Positions 39,512 through 47,870 of a stretch of DNA of 64,000 nt are shown piece by piece; within the stretch, counting starts at the first letter, position 1; each line of letters opens with the position of its first letter. The stretch covers positions 981,001-1,045,000 of the forward strand of contig CP003809.1 in assembly GCA_000299095.1 (NCBI GenBank), written 5' to 3'. This DNA is from an alpha proteobacterium HIMB5 (GTDB lineage Bacteria; Pseudomonadota; Alphaproteobacteria; Pelagibacterales; Pelagibacteraceae). The notes below the pieces were generated by a model, which saw only the letters and a list, made by a program, of their open reading frames with translations, had not been told where the DNA came from and searched no databases. The translations under genes and the position numbers were made by a program.

Positions 39512-41227
39512 TTTATTTTTAGAATATTATTTTTTTCTAAACTTAAATTATAATCGGTATTAGTCAAATTATTAACATTATGAGATACAATAATAATGGT
39601 TTTATCTCCTTTTAAAGAATTTATTAGACTCATTATTTTATCGCTCGTCTTTTTATCTAGTTTATTTGTAATTTCATCAAAAATTAAAAGACTACTTTCT
39701 TTATAAAAAGCTCTAGCGATTGCAAGTCTTTGCTTTTCTCCTCCTGATAAATAATTAGCATTTTCTCCTATAAAACTATTTGCTAATTTATTATTTTTTA
39801 TAAATTGTAAAAGTTGAACTTTTTCTAATATTTTTATAATTTTATCTTCATCAATTTCTTTAAGCATGTTTGAAGAAATAATATTTTTTACAATGTCATC
39901 ATAAATAAAAAAGGGGTCTTGAGGAATATATGATATCTTTTGGTAAAAGGATCTTTGATCTATTTTTCTTAAATCATCTTTATTTACAAAAATTTTACCT
40001 TCAGATGCTTCTAACATACCAGTAATTAACTTTAAGAATGTTGTTTTGCCAGATCCGCTTGGTCCAACTATTCCAACAAAATCATTTTTTTTAATTTCAA
40101 GGTTTATATTTTCAAAAATATTATTCTTGTTATTAGTTTCATTAATATATTTATAAGAAACTTTATCAAAAGTTATATTTTGGATTTCCTGTGTAAAAGC
40201 TTTTTTGTCAGATTTTGGAATATTAACATATTTTGAAAATTCAATTACCAAAATTTTATAAGACTCGATACCCCTCATAAGTTTACTGTAAAAAGTTGCT
40301 ATGCCGTTCAAAAAGGGCAAAAGTTTAATTATAACGATTACATAAATTGATAGCTTTGCGATAAGCGGTAGAATATCTTGTCCATTATCAATTTGATATA
40401 TTAAAAAGATCGAAAAACAAGAGATCACAAATATTTCCAAGAATGATCTAGGGATATTTCCAATTATTGCTTGGGGAATTTTAATCTTATTAAGTCTTCT
40501 TATACTTTTCATTAAATCTTTATTAACTATTTCAGAAATACCAAATAATTTAATCTCGAAAAAACCATTCAGCGCATTAGGGATTTTTTTTTAATATTTT
40601 TTGATGCAATAAAGCTCTTTCTGCTCCATAAAATAACAATCTTGCTTTTGTTAAACTATAGAAAACAAAAAATATTGGTACAATTGATAAAAAAATTATA
40701 ATTGTAGTTTCTGCATCGTAAAAAAATAAAAAAATTGAAACAAAAACTAACACCAGAACAGTGTATGTAACTTCAATTGTCGGTAAAATAAAATTATCAA
40801 TAAGATTTTCTACCTCAACATAAATATTTCTCATTAGTTCAGCTTTATTTCTTTTATCAAAAATGAAAAAACTTTGATCAAGATAAGCTCTGAGAAGAGA
40901 GCTTTTTTTTCTTTCACTAAAAATATTAACCATCTTAATTTTTACATAAATTAGAAAAAGATAAATTAAATTCTTAAATATAAATACAAATATTATAAAT
41001 ATTAATAGATGTGAAAATTCATAATTTTCTACATAAAAAAGATTATTAAAAATTTGTATTAAATAGTTATCATCTAATTGACCACCAAAAATAATATTAA
41101 ATAAAGGTAAAAAAATTGCGATACTTATTGTCTCTAAAAAAGCACTAAAAACTATAGATAAAAAAATAATTAAAAAAAGAATTCTTTCATCTTTTTTTAT
41201 TAGATAGTTTAAATTTTTAAAATTCAT
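39508..41227 (-). pseudogene. ABC exporter (flippase type), membrane and ATPase domains, frame broken at A9
   Basis: A fused half-transporter of about 570 residues. The N-terminal part (41227 to about 40584) holds the first helices. A frame change at an A9 tract (40584-40592) follows, and A8 would read through into IPNALNGFFEIKLFGISEIV. The remainder carries further helices and the ATPase: Walker A GPSGSGKTTF, signature LSGGEKQRLAIARAFY, Walker B LLIFDEITNKLD and IIIVSHN. It resembles PglK/MsbA-type lipid-linked oligosaccharide flippases. Its promoter region (41228-41408) has a palindrome also found at the MarR gene. Confidence 0.82.
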
Positions 41228-41310
41228 TTAAAATAAGTAAAGTTTTTGTTATTAAAAATTCATTATAAATCAAAAAAAAAAAAGTATTGTTTAAATAAAT
41301 TTTAATATTA

Positions 41311-41327
41311 TGTTCATTTTGTGAACA
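41311..41327. promoter_or_regulatory. Palindromic operator TGTTCA-N5-TGAACA, site 1
   Basis: TGTTCA (41311-41316), spacer TTTTG, TGAACA (41322-41327), extended on both sides to TTATGTTCA/TGAACATAA. It lies in the 181-base divergent gap between the ABC exporter (starting at 41227 leftward) and the glycosyltransferase-like gene (from 41409 rightward). The same half-sites and spacing recur over the start codon of the MarR-family gene at 42670. Confidence 0.7.
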
Positions 41328-41408
41328 TAAATTAATATTTTATTTAAAATATAATAAATATTCACAAAAAAACAAAATTAAGTAATACTAGTTATGAAAT
41401 AAACTGTT

Positions 41409-42574
41409 ATGAAAGAAAAAAAAAAATACTTTTGATCATCAGGAGGGGTATTTCTGAAGTAGAATGGTTGATTCCAATTATTGATTCAAAGGATTTTAAT
41501 TTTGAGCTTTATACTTTTTATCTCACTCAAGATGCATATGAAAGTTGTTTAAGATCTACTTCGATCATAAAGATTTTACAAAAAAAACAAAAAAACTTTT
41601 TCATATTAAAAAAAAATCATAAATTATTTTTTAGAATACTTTTAAAAACTTCAAATTATTTTCAGAAAAATTTTTATGATATATCTTTTATTAAACGTAA
41701 ACTTAATTTAAGTTTGAATACAAAATTTGATATTGTTCTTTCAGAATTTGGAAATTATAGTAATTGGATCCAAGCTTTTCAAAAATTTGATAACTCAAAA
41801 ATTGTTAAAGTACCAAGTACACCTACTACATTTGTCAATATCGCAAAAAAAGAGGTTATCAGAAAAATTGATTGTGATTTTTTGATTATCAATAATTCAA
41901 CAAATCTTAAATATTGGTCAAGATTTGCAAATAAAAAAAAAATTAAATACTTTGGCGTTCCAATTTTTGATAAAACTTGGGTTAAAAAAAAAATAAAAAA
42001 AACAAAAGTTAAAAAAGATAAAATTAAAATTTTATTTGCATATAGTTCATATTTTGGATTAGCAAACAATAAAGAATTTAAAATTTTAGAAAACCAATTT
42101 ATTTCTGTAATGGACTCGTTATCTAACATCAAAAATATTCAAGTAACATTTAAAATTCATCCAGAAAAAAATGACCCTTATTTTAAAGAATTACTCAAAA
42201 AATATTCTAATAATTTTAAAATTTTAAGTAATGACTATATTTATTCATTGGCCTACAAATCTGATATTTTAATTACTAGTTTTGAGTCTGCGGCAGCTCT
42301 TTATGGATGTTTTTTTTCAAAACCTTGCATTGAATTATGGAAAGGAGTTAACTCCATTTTTGATCAAAATTTTTCAAAATCAAATAATGGGTCAATAAAA
42401 ATTCTTAAACCTTCATCTAATATTAAAGATTTTAACAAAAAAATACATCAAGCTATTAATCATTTAAATAATAAATCTAAAGATTTTAATAAAGAATTTA
42501 ACAATTTTAGAAAAATTTATTTTGAAAAAAAAAATACTATTTATGAAATTTGTACATTTTTAAAAGAAATATAA
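41409..42574 (+). CDS. GT-B-like surface polysaccharide protein, N-terminus broken at A11
   Basis: From ATG 41409 the frame reads MKEKKK into an A11 tract (41416-41426) and stops. One more A continues as ILLIIRRGISEVEWLIPIID, so the long open frame, readable from TTG 41432, lacks only the first few codons. The protein is about 388 residues. It has a C-domain resembling capsule/teichoic-acid type GT-B transferases: VTFKIHPEKNDPYFKELLKK (the KxHP motif) and ITSFESAAALYGCFFSKPCI. Donor and acceptor are unknown. It lies between the two operator sites. Confidence 0.68.
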
Positions 42575-42659
42575 AAGATTTTATATGATAATATATTGTC
42601 TTGTTACCCTTTAAATTTTTTTAGGTAGTTTTTTGTTGAAAGTTTTTTTTATATGTTTA

Positions 42660-42676
42660 TGTTCAATTTATGAACA
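42660..42676. promoter_or_regulatory. Palindromic operator TGTTCA-N5-TGAACA, site 2, over the marR start codon
   Basis: TGTTCA (42660-42665), spacer ATTTA, TGAACA (42671-42676). The ATG of the regulator is 42670-42672, inside the palindrome. A dimer bound here would block transcription or initiation of its own gene, so autoregulation is the natural reading. Confidence 0.7.
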
Positions 42677-42984
42677 TTAATAAAAAAAATGAAGAACTTC
42701 TTAAAATATTAAGATTAATCGATAATTATAAATTAGGAAATCAAAGAAAAATTTCAAAATCAATTGGTTTGAGTTTAGGTAAAATAAATTTTTTACTTAA
42801 AGCTTTAAAAAGAAAAGGGGTTGTGAAAGTCAATAATTTCAAAAATAATAAAAATAAAAAAAGATATTTATATTATTTAACACCCCAAGGAATAGCTTTA
42901 AAAATAAAATTAACCAAAAATTTTATGAAAATAAAAATCAACGAATATGATGCTTTAAAAAAGGATTTAGAGAAAAATATTTAA
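42670..42984 (+). CDS. MarR-family EPS-associated transcriptional regulator
   Basis: A 104-residue winged-helix protein. It has QRKISKSIGLSLGKINFLLK (helix-turn-helix), ALKRKGVVKVNNFKNNKNKK (wing) and RYLYYLTPQGIALKIKLT, then a coiled C-terminal helix. This is the architecture of the MarR family found upstream of exopolysaccharide loci. It heads the plus-strand operon 42670-49709. The start codon lies inside the palindrome, which also occurs at 41311-41327, so both are probably its binding sites. Confidence 0.83.
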   Translation: MNINKKNEELLKILRLIDNYKLGNQRKISKSIGLSLGKINFLLKALKRKGVVKVNNFKNNKNKKRYLYYLTPQGIALKIKLTKNFMKIKINEYDALKKDLEKNI

Positions 42985-42988
42985 TTAA

Positions 42989-43693
42989 ATGAAAACAATT
43001 TGTATAATACTCGCAAGAGGTGGTTCTAAGGGTTTAAAAAATAAAAACTTAAGAAAATTAAATAATAAGCCCTTAATATATTATCCAATATACTATGCAA
43101 AAAAATCCAAAGTAATTGATAACATAGTTGTTTCAACTGATAGTCAGTCGATTGCAAAAGTTGCTAAAAGCTTTGGAGCAGAAGTTCCTTTTATAAGGCC
43201 AAAAAATTTAGCTCTAGATTCAACAACAACGGAGAATTCACTGAAACACGCATTAATTTCTTATGAAACTTTACATAAAACAAAATTTGATATTTGTGTA
43301 TTTTTAACAGCTACTGATGTGTTCAGGGAAGTTAAATGGATATCAAATTCAGTAAAAATCCTTAAAAAAAATAAAAAAATTGAAAGTGTTTTTTCTGGTT
43401 ATAAAACACATAAAAATTTTTGGGAATGGGATAAAAGATCAAAAAAATGGGTTAGAATAAGACCATGGATGAAAAACTATGCCTCACGACAAATAAAAAA
43501 AAATAAGATTATTAGAGAAGATACTGGTTTAGCATGTGCAAGTAGGGCAAGCCTTTGGAGGAAAGGAAAAAGAATAGGTGATAAAGTACATATACTGATA
43601 AATGAAGACTCTTTTTCATCAATTGATATTCATGATAAAAATGATTTAGATTTAGCTAATTTTGCTTACAAACTAAGATTAAAGAAAAAATAA
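42989..43693 (+). CDS. CMP-ulosonate (acylneuraminate-type) cytidylyltransferase
   Basis: A 234-residue CMP-sugar synthetase. It opens TICIILARGGSKGLKNKNLR, the CTP-binding motif, and has VVSTDSQSIAKVAKSFGAEV, RPKNLALDSTTTENSLKHAL and later SIDIHDKNDLDLANF. It activates an ulosonic acid (Neu5Ac, pseudaminate, legionaminate or another) as the CMP form. It starts 4 bases after the MarR gene, and the next gene carries a second, decayed domain of the same family. Confidence 0.88.
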   Translation: MKTICIILARGGSKGLKNKNLRKLNNKPLIYYPIYYAKKSKVIDNIVVSTDSQSIAKVAKSFGAEVPFIRPKNLALDSTTTENSLKHALISYETLHKTKFDICVFLTATDVFREVKWISNSVKILKKNKKIESVFSGYKTHKNFWEWDKRSKKWVRIRPWMKNYASRQIKKNKIIREDTGLACASRASLWRKGKRIGDKVHILINEDSFSSIDIHDKNDLDLANFAYKLRLKKK

Positions 43694-43694
43694 A

Positions 43695-45020
43695 ATGGAA
43701 AAAAATAAAGTTTCAATAATAATTCGTACAAAAAATGAGGAGTCATGGATATCTTTATGTTTAGAAAAAATATTTGAACAAAATTATAAAAATAAAGAAG
43801 TAATAATAGTTGATAATAACTCTTCAGATAATACAGTACAAAGAGCAAAACAGTTTAAAGTAAAAGTAGAAAAAATTAAAAAATTTTTACCTGGTAAAGC
43901 AATAAATTTGGGTATTAAAAAATCTTCAGGAAATATAATTGTTGTATTGTCTGCTCATTGTATTCCTACAAATAAATTTTGGTTAAATGATTTAATTAAG
44001 AATTTAAATTATAAAAAAGTTGCAGGAGTATACGGTAGACAAATGCCTTTACCCTACTCAAAAGATTTTGACAAAAGAGACTTGCTTCTTTTATTTGGTT
44101 TAGATAAAAAAATTCAAAAAAAAGATCCTTTTTTTCACAATGCTAATAGTGCATTCAAAAGATCTACTTGGAATAAATTTAAATTTAATGAGAAAGTAAC
44201 AAATATTGAAGATAGAGTTTGGGGGCAAAAAGTAATAAATTCTGGATATAAGATCGTATATGAACCAAAGGCATCTGTTTACCACTGGCACGGAATTCAT
44301 CAAAATTTAAATGAAGAAAGATGTAAAAATATTGTTCAAATAATGGAAAATTTAAATTTGGGTTTAACAAAAGACACTAATCAACCAAAAGATTTAATTA
44401 ACAAAAAAAATTTGAAAGTTTGCGCTATAATTGCTCACAAAGGAAAAGCTACAAAATATCAAAATCAAAACTTAGTTTATAATTTGATCGATGAGGTTAA
44501 TCAAAAGCAAGTGATTAAAAACTTTGTAATTTCGACAGATAATAAGAAAATAATTAATTATGCAAATAAATTTAATAAAAATATAGCTTATTCTAGACCA
44601 TCACATTTGGTTGATGGAGTTTCAGATTTTTTGTCTGTATGTCAACATGTGTTGAAAAAAATTGAAAAAAATAAAAATTATTTTGACATAGTTTTTTTAC
44701 TTTCCGCAAATTATCCTTTCAGACCACTAAATTTATTTGAAAATATGTTGGATAAATATAAAAAAAGTGATGTGGAAACATTAATTGCTGGCAAGATTGA
44801 AAAAGCGGGAATTTGGTCTCTTAAAGCAAATGAAAAAAATATTTTGATTGACAGCATTACTCCAAGAAAACTTTTAGCTGAAAAAACTATGATTACACCT
44901 ATAGGCCTTGCTTGCCTAACTCATGTTAAAAACCTAAGAAGTGGTGATTTATTTTTAAAAGATAAATTTGACTTGTATGAAATTAAAGACTCATTTTCTA
45001 CAGTGGAAATAACTAACTAA
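43695..45020 (+). CDS. GT2 glycosyltransferase fused to a degenerate cytidylyltransferase domain
   Basis: 441 residues in two parts. Residues 1-230 are a GT-A transferase (VSIIIRTKNEESWISLCLEK, VIIVDNNSSDNTVQRA, SAHCIPTNKFWLNDL, FHNANSAFKRSTW and the VYHWHG loop). Residues 235-441 align with the CMP-sugar synthetase of the preceding gene: CAIIAHKGKATKYQNQNLVY in place of ARGGSKG-KNKN, NFVISTDNKKIINYANKFNK, and a SFSTVEI end. The CTP motif is altered, so this domain may only bind. The gene starts 1 base after the synthetase stop. Confidence 0.8.
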   Translation: MEKNKVSIIIRTKNEESWISLCLEKIFEQNYKNKEVIIVDNNSSDNTVQRAKQFKVKVEKIKKFLPGKAINLGIKKSSGNIIVVLSAHCIPTNKFWLNDLIKNLNYKKVAGVYGRQMPLPYSKDFDKRDLLLLFGLDKKIQKKDPFFHNANSAFKRSTWNKFKFNEKVTNIEDRVWGQKVINSGYKIVYEPKASVYHWHGIHQNLNEERCKNIVQIMENLNLGLTKDTNQPKDLINKKNLKVCAIIAHKGKATKYQNQNLVYNLIDEVNQKQVIKNFVISTDNKKIINYANKFNKNIAYSRPSHLVDGVSDFLSVCQHVLKKIEKNKNYFDIVFLLSANYPFRPLNLFENMLDKYKKSDVETLIAGKIEKAGIWSLKANEKNILIDSITPRKLLAEKTMITPIGLACLTHVKNLRSGDLFLKDKFDLYEIKDSFSTVEITN

Positions 45021-45023
45021 ATT

Positions 45024-46103
45024 ATGAAAATAGTTAAAATTGGTATAGTAGGTTGTGGAAGGGTATTTGAACACTATAAAAAAATTTTTAAAAAAAGAAA
45101 AGTGAATGACTTTAAAATTATTGTAGTTTGTGATCTTAAATTAAATACTGCTAAAAAAGCTTCAAAATATTTTAAGTGTGATTTTACACTAGATTACTCT
45201 CATATGTTAAATGAATATAAGGATAAAATAGATTTAATAATTATTTTATCCCCCTCTGGATTACATTTTAAACATTCAAAGTTAGCATTGCAAAATGATT
45301 GCCATGTTTTATGTGAGAAACCTGTAACTATGATTCCGAGTGATGTTAAAATCTTAAAAAGTTTATCAAAAAGAAAAAAGCTTATGTTCGGTATAGTTTT
45401 TCAAAATAGATTTAATAAATCAATTCAAACCTTGAAAAGATTTTTTGATAAAGGAAAGTTTGGAAAATTATCTATAATCAATGTGAGACTACTATGGTCA
45501 AGATATCAAAAATATTATAACGATGAATGGCATGGAACCTGGGAAAATGATGGAGGTGTTACCAACCAGCAAGCAATTCATCATATTGATGTTGCAAGAT
45601 GGATATTTGGCCCAATTCAAGAAGTAAATTCTATCATGTCAAATCAGATAAATAATTTGCAAGCAGAAGATACAAATAATGCAATTTTAAAATTTAAAAA
45701 TGGTGCAGTAGGCTCCATTCAAGCAACTACATCTGTGAGGCCTGCTGATTTAACTGCATCTCTAGAAGTTATTGGTGAAAAAGGTTTTATGGTTATTGGT
45801 GGTATAGCTTTAAATAGGATAGAAAAATTTTATTTCAAAAGATTAAGTAAATATGAAAAAAAACTTCTAAAGTCTTCTAATGAAATTGTAGAAAATGGTT
45901 ATGGAAATAGTCATACAATAATTCTTGATTACGCTATAAAAAATATTCTTAAAAAAAATAATAAATTTCCAATATCTTTAAATGATGGATATGATACATC
46001 TATTCTAGTGCATGCTCTTTACAAAAGTGATGAAAAAAGAAAATGGATTAAATTATCAAATAATATTAAATCAAATAGATTAGGAGTTTTAGGTGTTAAA
46101 TAA
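45024..46103 (+). CDS. Gfo/Idh/MocA family oxidoreductase
   Basis: A 359-residue NAD(P)-dependent sugar oxidoreductase. It has a Rossmann start VKIGIVGCGRVFEHYKKIFK, ILSPSGLHFKHSKLAL, the family signature HVLCEKPVTM, and the substrate-domain region TNQQAIHHIDVARWIFGPI with the catalytic H-x-x-D-x-x-x-W. It likely oxidises or reduces a ring hydroxyl of the precursor handled by this operon. Its end overlaps the next gene by 11 bases. Confidence 0.9.
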   Translation: MKIVKIGIVGCGRVFEHYKKIFKKRKVNDFKIIVVCDLKLNTAKKASKYFKCDFTLDYSHMLNEYKDKIDLIIILSPSGLHFKHSKLALQNDCHVLCEKPVTMIPSDVKILKSLSKRKKLMFGIVFQNRFNKSIQTLKRFFDKGKFGKLSIINVRLLWSRYQKYYNDEWHGTWENDGGVTNQQAIHHIDVARWIFGPIQEVNSIMSNQINNLQAEDTNNAILKFKNGAVGSIQATTSVRPADLTASLEVIGEKGFMVIGGIALNRIEKFYFKRLSKYEKKLLKSSNEIVENGYGNSHTIILDYAIKNILKKNNKFPISLNDGYDTSILVHALYKSDEKRKWIKLSNNIKSNRLGVLGVK

Positions 46104-46983
46104 ATTTCCTGGAAAAGATGTTTCTGAACAAGATATTAAAGAAAAGTTTCCTTTAATAGCAAAAAAAAATAGTAATCATTTTTCTAAGTTTGAAGTGTCT
46201 AATGTAGAATTTGGAGGAAACACGATTCCTATTATGGCAGGTCCGAACATGGTAGAGTCTTTGGATTTAATTTTAGATGTTGCTTCTAATGTAAAAAAAA
46301 TAGGAGCTCACTTTCTAAGAGGTGGTGCTTTTAAACCTTTAACTTTTCCCTATCGAAGTGAAAAGTTTAACGAAACAAGAGAAAAAGGTATTGAATGGCT
46401 GAAAGTTGCTAAAGAGGAATTTAAAATACCAATAATTACTGAAGTAATGGAAGAAAAATACTTAAGTCTAGTATGTGATGTTACCGACATAATACAAATT
46501 GGTTCAAGAAACATGCAAAATTATCCATTTCTAACTGCCTGTGCAAAAACAGGTAAACCAATTATGTTGAAGAGGCATTACGGATCATCTTTGAGAGACT
46601 GGTTAGGAGCAGCCGAATACATTTTATATGCAGGAAACAACAAAGTGATGTTGTGTGAAAGAGGTATGGCAATTCCTCATACTCATCGTTCAACCTCTAG
46701 GTACTCTTTGGATCTTCAAGTTGTGCCTGCAGCAAAAGAAATTACACATCTTCCCATAATAGTTGATCCTTCACACGCAACTTTTTGGAGACCTTGGGTG
46801 AGATCTATGTCTTTAGCTTCTGTTGCGGCTGGCTGTGATGGAGTTATGCTCGAAGTTCACCCAGATCCATCAAATGCAGCTGTAGATCCTCTTCAGCCTA
46901 TTGACTACAAAGATTTCAAATCTTTGATGTTTGAAATGGATATGATTGCAAAAAATATCTACAAAAAAAATATTTTGATTTAA
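46093..46983 (+). CDS. DAHP synthase I-beta / KDO8P-synthase-type aldolase, with metal-ligand Cys replaced by Asn
   Basis: A 296-residue TIM-barrel synthase that should condense PEP with an aldose phosphate. It has LRGGAFKPLTFPYRSEKFNE, TEVMEEKYLSLV, IQIGSRNMQNYPFLTACAKT, MLKRHYGSSLRDW, IIVDPSHATF and LEVHPDPSNA, all close to type I-beta DAHP synthases. The first metal ligand motif, usually AGPC, is AGPNMVES. In the related KDO8P synthases Asn at this place marks the metal-independent class. The GTG start 46093 overlaps the previous gene. The product is uncertain: a 3-deoxy-ulosonate of 7 or 8 carbons. Confidence 0.82.
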   Translation: MLNKFPGKDVSEQDIKEKFPLIAKKNSNHFSKFEVSNVEFGGNTIPIMAGPNMVESLDLILDVASNVKKIGAHFLRGGAFKPLTFPYRSEKFNETREKGIEWLKVAKEEFKIPIITEVMEEKYLSLVCDVTDIIQIGSRNMQNYPFLTACAKTGKPIMLKRHYGSSLRDWLGAAEYILYAGNNKVMLCERGMAIPHTHRSTSRYSLDLQVVPAAKEITHLPIIVDPSHATFWRPWVRSMSLASVAAGCDGVMLEVHPDPSNAAVDPLQPIDYKDFKSLMFEMDMIAKNIYKKNILI

Positions 46984-46987
46984 TTTA

Positions 46988-47865
46988 ATGTCAATTAATT
47001 TAATTCAAAAATTTTCAGAAAATAAAATTGATATTAAATATAAAAAATATTGTGCCATTTTGGGCAAAAATCCCTCAAAAACTGCTAGATCTCCTTTTTT
47101 ATGGAACTTAGTTTTTAAAAAAAAAATTTTTTATGTGAAATGATAAGTATAGATATTAAAAGAAAAAATTTAATTCCAATCTTAAACATACTAGAAAAAG
47201 ATTTAAATTTTAAAGGGGGTTGTATTACAATTCCATTTAAAGAGGATGTTTTCAATTATCTAAATAAAAAAAAAAGATTAGATCAAATAACTAAAAAAAT
47301 AGGGGCTGTTAATTGCATTTATAGAAAAAATAATAAACTTTATGGAGCTAATACTGACGGTGAAGCAGCAAGGCATGTGTTTGAAAAAAAATTTGGTTCT
47401 TTTAAAAAAAAAGAATGTTTAATCTTAGGTTATGGTGGTGTAGGGAAAGCTGTAACTGCTTTTTTTAATGAAAAATTAAACCATAAAATATATGTATCTA
47501 ATAGAACAAAAATTAAAAAAAAACATGTTATAAAAAATAAAATAAATTATTTAGATTGGCATGATATCCCTAAAATTTTACCAAAAATAGATATTGTTAT
47601 TAATTGTACTTCTCTTGGATTTGATAAAAATACCAAATCACCAATTAAAAAAGAGGATTTTAAGTTCATAAAGAGAAATAAGATAATTTTTGATGTAATA
47701 TACAAACCTATTCAAACAAAATTTTTAAAACTTGCAAAAATAAATAAAAATAAAACTTTAAATGGTTTAGAGATGAATAAAATTCAAGCTATCTTAGCAA
47801 TAAAAAAAGTTTTGAAGAGTTCAGTGAAATTTTTAGAAATAAAGAATGCTTTGAGGAAAGTATAA
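46988..47865 (+). pseudogene. Shikimate-dehydrogenase-like protein (AroE family), frame broken at A10
   Basis: The ATG at 46988 starts MSINLIQKF and YCAILGKNPSKTARSPFLWN, the substrate-binding start of AroE. The frame stops after an A10 tract (47117-47126), and A11 joins it to the open part (LCEMISIDIKRKNLIPILNI). The rest has the catalytic Lys in GCITIPFKED, GANTDGEA with the partner Asp, the nucleotide motif ILGYGGVGKAVTAFF and VINCTSLGF. Joined length is about 292 residues. Its place beside a DAHP-synthase-like gene in a sugar operon hints at a cyclitol or ulosonate substrate other than shikimate. Confidence 0.8.
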
Positions 47866-47870
47866 ATAAA

